NCBI GenBank assembly: GCA_031553975.1
Contig: JAVBKP010000095.1
Location: forward strand, 1 to 36,045
DNA from: JAVBKP01 sp031553975
GTDB taxonomy: Bacteria > Bacillota > Clostridia > Peptostreptococcales > Anaerovoracaceae
Direction: 5' to 3'
DNA: 36,045 nt
Below are positions 7,775-16,773 of the stretch, piece after piece. Position numbers and translations under genes: made by a program. Each line of letters opens with the position of its first letter. Within the stretch, counting starts at the first letter, position 1. The notes under the pieces were generated by a model. That model was not told the DNA's origin, made no database searches, and was given only the letters and a program-made list of their open reading frames with translations.

Positions 7775-8056
7775 TTACTTGTTGTTTACAGAATCTTTAA
7801 GCGCTTTACCAGCTTTGAAAACTGGAGCTTTAGCAGCAGGAATCTTGATAACTTCGCCAGGTTTTCTAGGGTTTCTTCCCTCTCTTGGCTTTCTCATTCT
7901 TGTTTCGAAAGTTCCAAATCCAACTAGTTGAACTTTGTCGCCTTTAACAAGAGCACCTTCAACGCTTGCTACGAATGCGTTTACTGCTGCTTCTGCATCT
8001 TTTTTTGTAAATCCTGTTTTTTCTGCTACGCTTGCTACTAATTCCGCTTTATTCAC
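7775..8056 (-). CDS. hup: HU-family DNA-binding protein
   Basis: This small nucleoid protein bends and compacts DNA as a dimer. The product has 93 residues from a GTG start at 8056, chosen because AAGGAGG lies seven bases upstream and the protein then begins MNKAELVASVAEKTGFTKKD, the standard HU N-terminus. The longer in-frame ATG at 8098 would add 14 non-homologous residues. The DNA-binding arm is GFGTFETRMRKPREGRNPRKP followed by IPAAKAPVFKAGKALKD. It has its own promoter (8217-8245), an unusually long structured leader and a strong terminator, so it is an independent unit inside the yab-type block. Confidence 0.95.
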   Translation of the reverse strand: MNKAELVASVAEKTGFTKKDAEAAVNAFVASVEGALVKGDKVQLVGFGTFETRMRKPREGRNPRKPGEVIKIPAAKAPVFKAGKALKDSVNNK

Positions 8057-8210
8057 GATTAGTACCTCCTTAGTAAATAATATAATTTTGATGGGCACCT
8101 TGCCCTAATTAAAACCTACATCACAAAGATCTCTGAACCTACAATTTGCTCCCGTAGGGCTCAAAGAATCTGGGTAGGAATTTAACTTAACTTGTCCCTC
8201 TCGGGAACTC
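8057..8210 (-). promoter_or_regulatory. Structured 5' leader of hup (about 150 bases)
   Basis: Between the predicted start of transcription and the GTG the minus strand holds several possible helices. These are GTTCC/GGGAC near 8200, TTTG..CCC TAC GGG..CAAA (8165-8145) and GGGC/GCCC (8105-8093). CCTAC occurs twice (8178-8174, 8158-8154) and GTAGG twice within copies of TGTAGGTT (8143-8136, 8120-8113), so alternative pairings are possible. No known riboswitch class was recognised. A regulatory role is inference. Confidence 0.4.
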
Positions 8211-8216
8211 TATCAC

Positions 8217-8245
8217 ATTTTCCCATTTTCTCATCGGTTTGTCAA
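8217..8245 (-). promoter_or_regulatory. Sigma-A promoter of hup
   Basis: A perfect -35 TTGACA (8245-8240), a 17-base spacer ending in TGG (extended -10) and -10 GAAAAT (8222-8217). Confidence 0.75.
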
Positions 8246-8283
8246 CTGGTTTTTCAATATTTTTTTGAAATAAGGGGCTTTTT

Positions 8284-9885
8284 TTATCTTTTTCGCACAA
8301 TTAAAGCAATTTTTTGTAATTTTCTTCCACCCGGTATTGTTTCAAGTTCCTGGAGAGTAATGCTTTTAGTCATTAGAATTGCAATGAAATATGTCATGGC
8401 ACCAATGAGAATTGATAGGGCTGTAGCAAAACTGCTTTTCATCATGCTACTTAGTGGAATAAACACAAGATATACAGTTATACTCATTGCAAAAACTGAT
8501 ATGAGCGGTCTTAACACGGTTAAGTTAATATTGAACTTAGCCCCCGTATATTTCTTTACGTCATGTAGGTTGAGTATAGCGGCTACACCGTATGCCAAAA
8601 TTGTTCCAATGGCAGCTCCCTTAACATTTATGCTCGGTATTCCTACTAGTGAAAATGTACATATCACTTTAAAGATAGCACCAATTACTAGGTTTCTCAC
8701 TGGAATTGTCTGCTTTCCTATTCCTTGCAAGGTTCCCGTTAAAGTTTGTACGATTGCCAATAAAACTATCCCTATGGCTAAAATAAATAAACTTCCTGCC
8801 GCGCTTACTGCGCTGGTCTTTTGAAGCGGGTATAGCAACAACATAATAGGTTCTGAGAGTATCATCATACCCGCCGTACAGGGCAGACTAATTAGCATAG
8901 CCGTTCTAACACCCAACTCCACGTTGTATTGTAGAAACTTTGTGTCTTTACTTTGATTGGCGGCAGCAATAGCGGGCACTAGACTCATGGCTATTCCCAT
9001 AGTCAGTGCCTGTGGGAAGTTAATCAGCGGTGCTGCCATCCCCGACAGTTGGCCGTACAGACCATTGGCGGCCTCTGCAGTAAATCCAGCCTCTTGCAGT
9101 CTGCGCATTACGATAGCCACATCTATCATGCTCATAACAGGCATAATAGCCGCTCCTAATGTGATTGGTACTGCTATGACAAATATTTTGTATATAATCT
9201 TTTTCGCAGACTCTCCAGTGGCTCCCCTTGATTTATTTATATTGGCATAGATTTTTGGTTTTCTTTTTAGATATATAAGAACAACTGCTAGCAATCCTCC
9301 CACGGCTCCTAATGCCGCACCCGATGACGCACCTGATGCTGCTTTTTCTAACCCTTGGGCTAATAATATATAGGCAAGGCTAAGTCCTCCTGCTACACGG
9401 AAAAACTGTTCCACAATCTGAGAGGTGGCTGTAGGTTTCATATCCTGCATGCCCTGAAAATACCCTCTAAATGCCGACATAAGGGGTGCTATGAGTAGTG
9501 CTGGGGATATTGCCCTAAGGGAGTACATGGCCCCCGGATTTTTTAATATATTGGCTATGATTTCTGCTCCAAAGAATAATATAGCAGATGTGACAATGCC
9601 TAATCCTGTCAAAAGGGCAAAAGAAACCCTAAATACGCGATTGGCCTCCCGTTGGTTCCCTTCCGCAATCCGTTCTGATACCATCTTTGATATGGCTGTA
9701 GGTATCCCCGCTGTGGAGAATACCAATAAAAACACATATATTGGATAAGCGGTTTGGTAATATCCCATACCTTCTTCGCCTATAATATTGGCTAGGGGTA
9801 TACGGAAAAAGGCGCCCATTACTTTTATGATAAGTCCAGCAATACCAAGTATAATGGCACCCTTTAAAAATGTTTTTTTACTCAT
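8284..9885 (-). CDS. MurJ/SpoVB-type polysaccharide flippase (YabM-like)
   Basis: This 533-residue polytopic membrane protein of the MOP superfamily has about 14 membrane segments and the family opening TFLKGAIILGIAGLIIKVMGAFFRIPLANIIG. Relatives move lipid-linked precursors across the membrane (MurJ lipid II, SpoVB in spore cortex formation). The location between spoVT and hup/rqcP corresponds to B. subtilis yabM. The ATG at 9885 is preferred because GAGGAG lies just upstream; the frame is open to 10047 but that extension is unlike the family and crosses a terminator. The usual following gene mazG (yabN) is missing. Confidence 0.88.
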   Translation of the reverse strand: MSKKTFLKGAIILGIAGLIIKVMGAFFRIPLANIIGEEGMGYYQTAYPIYVFLLVFSTAGIPTAISKMVSERIAEGNQREANRVFRVSFALLTGLGIVTSAILFFGAEIIANILKNPGAMYSLRAISPALLIAPLMSAFRGYFQGMQDMKPTATSQIVEQFFRVAGGLSLAYILLAQGLEKAASGASSGAALGAVGGLLAVVLIYLKRKPKIYANINKSRGATGESAKKIIYKIFVIAVPITLGAAIMPVMSMIDVAIVMRRLQEAGFTAEAANGLYGQLSGMAAPLINFPQALTMGIAMSLVPAIAAANQSKDTKFLQYNVELGVRTAMLISLPCTAGMMILSEPIMLLLYPLQKTSAVSAAGSLFILAIGIVLLAIVQTLTGTLQGIGKQTIPVRNLVIGAIFKVICTFSLVGIPSINVKGAAIGTILAYGVAAILNLHDVKKYTGAKFNINLTVLRPLISVFAMSITVYLVFIPLSSMMKSSFATALSILIGAMTYFIAILMTKSITLQELETIPGGRKLQKIALIVRKR

Positions 9886-9953
9886 GGTAGCTCCTCTAAT
9901 TTCTATTTTAACCTTATTATTATACATTAATATGCGGCTCCAGTCAAAAACAG

Positions 9954-9982
9954 AAAAAAAAGAGTCTAAGGAGGACTCTTTT
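9954..9982 (-). terminator. Terminator between spoVT and the flippase gene
   Basis: The stem AAAAGAGTC/GACTCTTTT (9958-9966 with 9974-9982), with a seven-base loop, leads into a T-rich run on the minus strand. It lies 170 bases after spoVT, so the flippase probably has its own promoter in the 70 bases before its ATG. Confidence 0.75.
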
Positions 9983-10000
9983 GTAAAATTTTCAGTTGGC

Positions 10001-10149
10001 ATAAGGTGGGCTCTGCCCACATTTGGCAAGAACTTGTGGGGCCCCAAGTATGAAGTCTCTAGCTGTTATAAGGTGGGCTCTGCCCACATTTAACAGCAAT
10101 TTATGGGGTCCCCAACAGCTCTTTGGCTCTGCCAAAGAGCTGTTGGGGA
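10001..10149. repeat. Three hairpins built on GGCTCTGCC, two in a tandem repeat
   Basis: A 24-base unit containing GTGGGCTCTGCCCAC occurs at 10001-10024 and 10068-10091, each followed by a similar G/C-rich stretch (TGTGGGGCCCC, TATGGGGTCCCC). A third, larger hairpin at 10111-10148 (CCCAACAGCTCTTT / AAAGAGCTGTTGGG) has the same GGCTCTGCC top. The period is 67 bases. The last hairpin may serve as the spoVT terminator; the rest has no known function. Confidence 0.8.
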
Positions 10150-10154
10150 ATAAA

Positions 10155-10706
10155 TTATGTCTCCATTTGTTTTGCTAGAAAGCCTGCTCCAATCTCGGCC
10201 ACTGCCATCTCTGTATCTGATAGTGGCTTGTTGCTTTCCTTTGATATGAGTACAATCGAGCCTATTATATCTCCTTGCGATATGATAGGTACTATAATCT
10301 GCGATTGAATGTTCAAGGAGCTATCTCCCTCTGAAGTAATGGCCACAGTCTTTGTGTTGTCTTGTTTTAATACTTTACTGCGCCCTTGTATTTCCTTTTC
10401 AAGTTCCTTGCTAACAGGTTTTTCTAAGAAATCTTTTTTAGATCCTCCCGATATGGCAATGACTTGATCTGTATCCGTTATAATTGTTGTACACCCTAAG
10501 GTGCTAAATACAGAATCTGCATACTCTGTTGCAAACTCGTTCAATTCACTGATGGGAGAGTATTTTTTTAGGATTACCTCTCCTTCTTTGTCAGTAAAAA
10601 TCTCCAGTGGATCCCCCTCGCGTATTCTCAGAGTTTTGCGCACTTCTTTTGGTATTACAACACGGCCTAGATCGTCAATACGTCTTACAATTCCAGTTGC
10701 TTTCAT
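10155..10706 (-). CDS. spoVT: Stage V sporulation protein T
   Basis: This 183-residue transcription regulator acts in the forespore. The N-terminal AbrB-type swapped-hairpin DNA-binding domain (MKATGIVRRIDDLGRVVIPKEV to about residue 50) is followed by a GAF-like domain (about 55-180), the arrangement of SpoVT, which tunes sigma-G genes. Length is close to that of B. subtilis SpoVT. The ATG has AGAGAGG upstream. The position after mfd and the foldases is the conserved one. Its first 40 residues closely resemble those of the AbrB protein encoded at 25159. Confidence 0.95.
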   Translation of the reverse strand: MKATGIVRRIDDLGRVVIPKEVRKTLRIREGDPLEIFTDKEGEVILKKYSPISELNEFATEYADSVFSTLGCTTIITDTDQVIAISGGSKKDFLEKPVSKELEKEIQGRSKVLKQDNTKTVAITSEGDSSLNIQSQIIVPIISQGDIIGSIVLISKESNKPLSDTEMAVAEIGAGFLAKQMET

Positions 10707-10782
10707 ACTATTTCCTCTCTTTTAGCAATGTTTCATTTTATTTCCTGTGCTTATTATTGTTAAAATCTCAATAAATATACAT

Positions 10783-10810
10783 AAAAAAAACTGCACCTAA
10801 AAAGATGCAG
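10783..10810 (-). terminator. Terminator after the foldase pair
   Basis: On the minus strand CTGCATC and GGTGCAG form a short stem (with one mismatch) around a loop of T and A, followed by T8. It lies ten bases after the stop of the gene at 10821. Confidence 0.7.
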
Positions 10811-10820
10811 CTATAGATTT

Positions 10821-11714
10821 TTATTCAGGAATAGGATTTTTTTCGATTTTCATATTTGTTTTTATTTGCGCTAGCATTTCTTCGTACTTCGCTGTGAAAA
10901 GTTTGTCATATAATGCACCGCCTGACACAAATAGCTCATCGAAGGTTGGTACTCTTCGATCTATGACTTTTATTATATGGTAGCCATACTGTGTCTCAAC
11001 AGGCTTGCTTATTTGTCCTATAGGAAGACTGAATGCCACTTTCTCAAATTCTTCTACCATATCGCCCTTAGAGGTATAGCCTAGATCTCCGCCATTTTCG
11101 CTAACCGATGGATCAATGGAAAACTCGTACGCAAGCGTGTTGAAGTCTTTGCCATCATTTAATTTCTTTATAATATCATTGGCTGCTGCTTCGTCGCTGA
11201 CTAAGATGTGCATGGCCCGTACTTGTTCAAAAGCAGATTGGTCTTTAGCATACTCTGCCATTTGCTGATTTTTCAACGCCTTGACAGCCTGTGCCACTTG
11301 CTCATTAAAGTAATCCATATACCTCTGATTTATAAAAACCTTTTTTAAGTATTCATAGCTGATATTATTGCTGGTCATGAATTCTACTTGCGCTTGGTCA
11401 GCCTCCATAGCCGCCTTGTACTCTTCGAATTCACTGTCGATGCTTTCACCTAATATCGCATCTTTTTTGTCTGAAAAGTGTTGGGCGATAACCTCTTGGT
11501 TAATCATCTCGCCAAGGATATATTCTTTAATCCCTACATCCACCTGTTCTACACGGATACCTTCTGCCGAATAATATAATGGTAAAAATTGGTTAAAGTC
11601 AGATTCTGTGAGCTTGACTCCATTCACAACCGCGTATGTTGGTGCGTTGCTACAACCTACTGTTGAAAACATCATTATGATCATCAGCATTGCAATGCTT
11701 AATTGTTTTTTCAT
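10821..11714 (-). CDS. PrsA-like lipoprotein foldase (PpiC/parvulin), copy 2
   Basis: This 297-residue extracytoplasmic peptidyl-prolyl isomerase has a lipoprotein signal ending STVGC, so C21 is the predicted lipidated residue. An N-terminal SurA/PrsA-like helical region (about 30-160) includes the TESDFNQFLPLYY element. A parvulin domain (about 165-255) has AMHILVSDE, FNTLAYEFSIDPSVSENGGDLGY and GYHIIKVIDRR. It helps exported proteins fold outside the membrane. It lies 13 bases after a paralogue of the same layout and shares its transcript; a PpiC gene between mfd and spoVT is common in Clostridia. Confidence 0.88.
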   Translation of the reverse strand: MKKQLSIAMLMIIMMFSTVGCSNAPTYAVVNGVKLTESDFNQFLPLYYSAEGIRVEQVDVGIKEYILGEMINQEVIAQHFSDKKDAILGESIDSEFEEYKAAMEADQAQVEFMTSNNISYEYLKKVFINQRYMDYFNEQVAQAVKALKNQQMAEYAKDQSAFEQVRAMHILVSDEAAANDIIKKLNDGKDFNTLAYEFSIDPSVSENGGDLGYTSKGDMVEEFEKVAFSLPIGQISKPVETQYGYHIIKVIDRRVPTFDELFVSGGALYDKLFTAKYEEMLAQIKTNMKIEKNPIPE

Positions 11715-11727
11715 TTAGTCCCCTATG

Positions 11728-12639
11728 CTATTTTAAAGTCTCCACAACGTCAATATCCATATCTTTTTCGATGGCAGTAAGTTTCTCTTCATAGATACGC
11801 TGGTATAATGTGTCATATAAATCATTTCCTGCAACACAAACCTCATCAAAGCTAGCACCTTTTTTATCAGTAAGCTTTATAATATGATATCCGAATTGAG
11901 TCTTAATCGGCTGGCTAACATCTCCCACATTCATGGCAAAGGCTGCATTTTCAAACTCGGCTACCATAGTACCATCTTTTGCAAAAAAATCCAAATCTCC
12001 GCCATTGGTGGCAGCACTCGGGTCAATAGAAAGTTCTTTTGCTAGGGTAGCAAAATCTTCTCCTGCAAGAACACGTTCTCTGGCTTTCTTGGCTTCTTCT
12101 TCTTTCTCTACAAGAATATGCGAGGCTCTTATTTGCTCGTACTTGGCTTTATTGGCTTCAAAACCTGCTCTAGCAGTTTCTTTTTCGGCCATTACCGCTT
12201 CATTCACAATGCCATCAAAATATGACAGATAGTTCTGCTTTGTGAAGGCTTGTTTTAGGTATTCAAAGGTAATATTGTTATCAGTAAAGAATTTTTTTGC
12301 ATCTTCAGAAGACTCTACTTGACCCTTAAAAGTTTCAAACTCTGCATCAAATTCTGTTGGCACGATCTCCGCCGCTTTATCTTTGTAAGCCTGTGATAAT
12401 ACTTCCATGGTCACCAAATTGTCAAGGACACTAAGTTTAATTTCCTCTGTAGCTTGGTCCACTGTCATTCCAGAAGCTGATAAAACAAATGCCAGATATT
12501 GATCGAATTCTGTTTTTGTAATATGAACTCCATTAATTGTAGCTAGATCATCACCAGCTAACTTGCCACTATTGGAACATCCTATCATGCTGAATGTCAT
12601 AGTGATCACTAAAATAATAGCTAAAATATACTTCTTCAT
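11728..12639 (-). CDS. PrsA-like lipoprotein foldase (PpiC/parvulin), copy 1
   Basis: The product has 303 residues from the ATG at 12639, which has AAGGAG upstream; an upstream in-frame start at 12666 would spoil the signal peptide. The lipobox SMIGC puts the lipidated cysteine at C21, the same position as in its neighbour. The parvulin domain (about 170-265) has ASHILVEKEEE, FATLAKELSIDPSAATNGGDLDF and GYHIIKLTDKKG. The pair clearly arose by tandem duplication followed by considerable divergence. A weak hairpin between mfd and this gene (12663-12680) may partly separate the transcripts. Confidence 0.88.
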   Translation of the reverse strand: MKKYILAIILVITMTFSMIGCSNSGKLAGDDLATINGVHITKTEFDQYLAFVLSASGMTVDQATEEIKLSVLDNLVTMEVLSQAYKDKAAEIVPTEFDAEFETFKGQVESSEDAKKFFTDNNITFEYLKQAFTKQNYLSYFDGIVNEAVMAEKETARAGFEANKAKYEQIRASHILVEKEEEAKKARERVLAGEDFATLAKELSIDPSAATNGGDLDFFAKDGTMVAEFENAAFAMNVGDVSQPIKTQFGYHIIKLTDKKGASFDEVCVAGNDLYDTLYQRIYEEKLTAIEKDMDIDVVETLK

Positions 12640-12702
12640 TTGTACTCCTTTTATTACATATAACAAGCAACCTCTTGCTTTTCACGTCGGTTAAACATTC
12701 TA

Positions 12703-15700
12703 TCACATCCCAGAAGATTCTTCCACTAATAATTTGTGAAGCAGTGATTTTATCTCTCTGAGTCTATCTTGTTTTGGTGCAATATGACATGCGATATGAG
12801 GTTTTTTACCACCATATATAGTCACCCTTGGTCCATATTCTTTAACGATATTGGGTATTGCCATTGGGTTGAGATTGTTGACTTCGCCAAACTCACATAC
12901 CACTTGGTTCTTTTCTTCGTATACCCTTAATACGCCTAGTTTTTGTGCTTTTGATTTTATTGAGGCCACTGATACTAGATTGTCTGTACTTGTAGGCAAA
13001 TCACCGAATCTGTCTAACAATTCATCTCTGACCTCCATCTCATCGTCTTCCGATCTAATCTCCGAGATTTTTTTGTACATTTGGAGCTTTAGCACCTCAT
13101 CAGATATATATTCATTGTCGATATATGCGTCAAGTTTGAGCTCTATGGCCGCCTCTATAGCATCTACCTCCGCATCGTCTACCTCGCCTTTCCCTTTTAA
13201 TGCTTTAACGGCATCATCTAAAAGTTTGCAATATAGCTCGTAACCAATGGTCATCATATGCCCACTTTGCTCTGTACCTAGTAGATTGCCCGCACCCCTA
13301 ATCTCAAGGTCACGCATGGCGATTTTAAATCCAGAGCCAAATTCAGTGAACTCTCTAATGGCCCTTAGGCGTTTTTCTGCAATCTCCGTGAGAACTTTGT
13401 TGCGTTGATAGAACAAATAGGCATAGGCCATTCGGTAGGATCTACCCACGCGCCCTCTTAGCTGGTATAGTTGGGATAATCCTAATTTATCAGCGTCTAA
13501 GATGATCATTGTATTGGCATTGGCAATATCAATACCGGATTCTATGATGGTGGTAGCGATTAGTATGTTGGCTTTGTTTTCCATAAAGTCTACCATGATG
13601 TCCTCTAGTTCACGCTCATTCATCTGTCCGTGACCTACTACAATATTTGCCTCTGGTACAAGAGTTTGTATCTGCTGTGCCACTTTTTCTATGCCCCTGA
13701 CCCTATTGTATACAATATACACTTGCCCATCACGTTCCAGTTCGCGCCTAATGATCTCTTTGAGCATATCATCATCTTGCTCCATCACATAGGTCTGTAC
13801 TGGATATCGTTCTTCTGGTGGTTCTTCAATCACACTCATGTTCCGAATGCCTGAAAGAGACATATGCAGTGTTCGTGGAATTGGTGTGGCCGAAAGGGTC
13901 AACACATCTATTTTACTCCTTAGGGTTTTTATCACTTCCTTGTGTTGGACACCAAATCTATGCTCTTCATCTATGATGAGCATGCCTAAGTCTTTGAACT
14001 TAACATCCTTTGATAGTACCCGATGTGTGCCTATAATAATATCTAATTTGCCCGCTTCAATTTTGTCTATGATGGCGTCTTGTTGTTTGTCTGTTCTAAA
14101 ACGACTGAGCATTTCAATATGCACAGGAAATTTGTCAAAACGTTTCATAAAGGAATGATAGTGTTGGTTCGCCAAAATAGTGGTGGGTACTAGCACTGCT
14201 ACCTGCTTGCCTTCCATGGCGCACTTAAAGGCGGCCCTCATGGCTACTTCTGTCTTGCCATAGCCTACATCACCGCATAAAAGCCTTTCCATGATTTCAT
14301 CTTTTTCCATGTCCTGCTTTATTTCTTTGATACATCTTAGCTGATCCCCTGTCTCCACATATTGAAAAGCATCCTCAAAGTCATGCTGCCACTGGGAGTC
14401 TTCTGCAAAAGCGTGCCCTTTGAGCATTCGTCTTGTGGCAGTTATTTCCATTAGCTCTTTTGCCATTTGGGCTATGGCCACCTTGGCTTTGATCTTTGTC
14501 TTCTTCCAATCATTGCCGCTTAGCTTATTTACCTTTGGTGTTCCGCTGTCTGAACCAATGTACTTTTGGATAAAATCCATCTGCCCTACAGGCACATATA
14601 GGAAATCTTCCCCAGCATATTTTATCTTTAAATAATCTTTTGTGACCCCTTGGAGAGTCAGCTGTTCTATACCAATAAACTTTCCTATTCCATGGTTCTC
14701 ATGAACAATATAATCTCCATGTTTTATCTCTGTAAAAGTCTTTATGGCCTTGGCGTTGCTATTTTCTTTGCTTGTGCTCTTACGCTTTACTGCTACAAAA
14801 ATATCTTTGTCTGATATAATAGCTATTCTCTCGTCTACAAATTCCACACCAGCGGAGAGTTCTCCACCCACTAGTTCTACAGCAGAAGCTGGTATATTGC
14901 TCCTATCGATAAAATCTTTTATATTGTGACTTCGTTCGTCGTTGGTACAGCTGATTACAACTTTGTAATTTCGTCTCACATAAGATTTTATCTCTTCTGC
15001 TAAGACGTCCATCTTGCCATAATAGGCCGTCATTTGCTTTGTGCTGACTCCTAGATTGGCTGTTAGCTTGACATTGATCTGGGGGGTTTTGGCGAAAGTA
15101 TTTAAAAGGAATGTCAGTCTTTTTCCCATGTTATGAATAAAAGAATCCTTTAGATGCTCCACATCAAAATCATCGGCCAACGCGTCTCCCTTTTGGACTA
15201 TGGTATCAAAATCAACGCTAGACTCCTCCATATATAGGTCTATTCTTCCTAGTATTCTGTCTATGTCATCCACGATTAGTGTTGCTTGCTCACTGGCATA
15301 ATCTAAAAGTGTTTCTGGTTCATCATAAAAATATTTTATATAGCTCTCAAGGAGCTGTAGGTTTAGGCCTTCTTGTATGTACTCAATCAAACGATCCTTG
15401 CGTTCTCTCAACCGCTTTTTGCCCTGGGCATCTAACTTTTTATCACCCTTTTCGTAGCTGGCCTCAATCTTGCTGGCAGCTCTTTCAAATACGTGTGGTA
15501 CATGTATCAACTCTTGTGCTGGATAAATTTTAACTTTGTCGCAGTTCTCTAATGACCTTTGGTTGGTTTCCTCAAAATACCTAATAGAGTCTACTTCTGT
15601 ATCAAAGAGTTCTATACGCACAGGATGTTCTTCATTTGGGGGAAATATATCTATAATATCTCCTCTAATGCCATACTGTCCTTTTGACTCCACAAGGCCA

Positions 15701-16185
15701 GATCGCTCATAGCCCATGCGCATCAGCTTATCCTTAACGTCTTCTAAGTCTATCTCTTCTCCTATGGCAAAAGCTATCACATTTTCCATAAAATCGTCTT
15801 TTGGCACTACTTTTTTCAGCAAGCTCTCAGGGGTGCCTATTATGATACATGGCTCTTCTTGTAAAAGTGCCGCTGAGGCTCTTAGTCTTTGCTCCATATG
15901 GGCATGACTTTTGGCTTCATATTTTATGATCAGCTGGTTTTCTTCTGGTAGTAGGATGATTTTCCGCTGATTTTTCTCCACAAAAAAAGCAATGTCATCC
16001 CGTAACTTTTTACCCTTTTCATAAGAGGAGGTCACGATAATACATTGATTTTTGCGTTCTGCTATTAATGCTGATAGCATAGTGCTACCTGTGCCTGAGA
16101 TTCCAGATACGTTAATAACGCCACTTGTAGAAGTGGCGTAGTCCGTTATGTAATTCAACTGCTTATCTATTGGTATTCTAATCAT
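12703..16185 (-). CDS. mfd: Transcription-repair coupling factor
   Basis: This 1160-residue DNA translocase removes RNA polymerase stalled at lesions and recruits UvrA. It has UvrB-like N-terminal domains (1 to about 340), an RNA polymerase-interacting CarD-like domain (about 486-550, HGDYIVHENHGIGKFIGIE), a helicase core with Walker A GDVGYGKT at 638-645 and DEEH at 739-742, and a C-terminal TRCF domain. Length is normal. Its ATG overlaps the pth stop by four bases (ATGA) and no Shine-Dalgarno sequence precedes it, so translation is probably coupled to pth. Confidence 0.97.
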   Translation of the reverse strand: MIRIPIDKQLNYITDYATSTSGVINVSGISGTGSTMLSALIAERKNQCIIVTSSYEKGKKLRDDIAFFVEKNQRKIILLPEENQLIIKYEAKSHAHMEQRLRASAALLQEEPCIIIGTPESLLKKVVPKDDFMENVIAFAIGEEIDLEDVKDKLMRMGYERSGLVESKGQYGIRGDIIDIFPPNEEHPVRIELFDTEVDSIRYFEETNQRSLENCDKVKIYPAQELIHVPHVFERAASKIEASYEKGDKKLDAQGKKRLRERKDRLIEYIQEGLNLQLLESYIKYFYDEPETLLDYASEQATLIVDDIDRILGRIDLYMEESSVDFDTIVQKGDALADDFDVEHLKDSFIHNMGKRLTFLLNTFAKTPQINVKLTANLGVSTKQMTAYYGKMDVLAEEIKSYVRRNYKVVISCTNDERSHNIKDFIDRSNIPASAVELVGGELSAGVEFVDERIAIISDKDIFVAVKRKSTSKENSNAKAIKTFTEIKHGDYIVHENHGIGKFIGIEQLTLQGVTKDYLKIKYAGEDFLYVPVGQMDFIQKYIGSDSGTPKVNKLSGNDWKKTKIKAKVAIAQMAKELMEITATRRMLKGHAFAEDSQWQHDFEDAFQYVETGDQLRCIKEIKQDMEKDEIMERLLCGDVGYGKTEVAMRAAFKCAMEGKQVAVLVPTTILANQHYHSFMKRFDKFPVHIEMLSRFRTDKQQDAIIDKIEAGKLDIIIGTHRVLSKDVKFKDLGMLIIDEEHRFGVQHKEVIKTLRSKIDVLTLSATPIPRTLHMSLSGIRNMSVIEEPPEERYPVQTYVMEQDDDMLKEIIRRELERDGQVYIVYNRVRGIEKVAQQIQTLVPEANIVVGHGQMNERELEDIMVDFMENKANILIATTIIESGIDIANANTMIILDADKLGLSQLYQLRGRVGRSYRMAYAYLFYQRNKVLTEIAEKRLRAIREFTEFGSGFKIAMRDLEIRGAGNLLGTEQSGHMMTIGYELYCKLLDDAVKALKGKGEVDDAEVDAIEAAIELKLDAYIDNEYISDEVLKLQMYKKISEIRSEDDEMEVRDELLDRFGDLPTSTDNLVSVASIKSKAQKLGVLRVYEEKNQVVCEFGEVNNLNPMAIPNIVKEYGPRVTIYGGKKPHIACHIAPKQDRLREIKSLLHKLLVEESSGM

Positions 16186-16742
16186 TTTGTATTATATTCA
16201 TTCATCGCTTTGTCTATGCCATTGGTGACTATCGCCGCCGCTGCCAAGCTTGCTTTCTCTATAGCATCAGCTATGAGCCTTTCATCAGCTTTTGAGAACT
16301 GGCTCAGAACAAAATCTACTACATCAGATTCGTGCTCTTTACCTATTCCAACTCTTATTCTAGGAAAGTCTTGGGACTGTATTTCGGAAATTATGGATTT
16401 CATCCCGTTATGCGTTCCCGCACTTCCTTTTGCTCTTATCCGAATTTTCCCCAAGTCCACATCAAAATCATCGTAAATAACAATCAAATTTTCGGGAGGT
16501 ATCTTATAAAAAGACATAATCTCTCGAATGGCTGTTCCGCTTAAATTCATGTATGTCTGGGGTTTTATAAAAATAACACGGGCATCTGAGATTTTACCTT
16601 CTCCTATCAATGCCTTATACTTCAATTTCCCAATGTTGATTTCATGTTTTTTTGCCAGTTGGTCAATAACCATAAATCCTGCATTGTGCTTAGTTTTTTC
16701 GTATTGTTTCCCAGGATTACCCAGCCCTGCAATTACACACAT
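16182..16742 (-). CDS. pth: Peptidyl-tRNA hydrolase
   Basis: This 186-residue enzyme frees tRNA from prematurely released peptidyl-tRNA. The start at 16742 gives the standard N-terminus CVIAGLGNPGKQYEKTKHNAG with catalytic H19 and N10; GGGGAAC lies upstream. A longer frame to 16808 would add 22 basic residues and overlap prs, and is less likely. The IYDDFDVDLGKIRIR and GSAGTHNGMKSI motifs are present. It lies in the prs-pth-mfd operon. Confidence 0.95.
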   Translation of the reverse strand: MCVIAGLGNPGKQYEKTKHNAGFMVIDQLAKKHEINIGKLKYKALIGEGKISDARVIFIKPQTYMNLSGTAIREIMSFYKIPPENLIVIYDDFDVDLGKIRIRAKGSAGTHNGMKSIISEIQSQDFPRIRVGIGKEHESDVVDFVLSQFSKADERLIADAIEKASLAAAAIVTNGIDKAMNEYNTK

Positions 16743-16773
16743 TTTTTGTTCCCCAGTATCTACTTTATGCTTT

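Noticed and set aside
8192..8824. 210-codon plus-strand ORF opposite the flippase
   Set aside because: Its hydrophobicity comes from being antisense to a membrane protein; the start is in the hup promoter region.
10001..10149. CRISPR-like array
   Set aside because: There are only two full units, they are internally palindromic and no Cas gene is near.
10740..10790. GTATA near the spoVT upstream region as a sigma-G -35
   Set aside because: The downstream CAATAATA does not match the expected -10 well enough.
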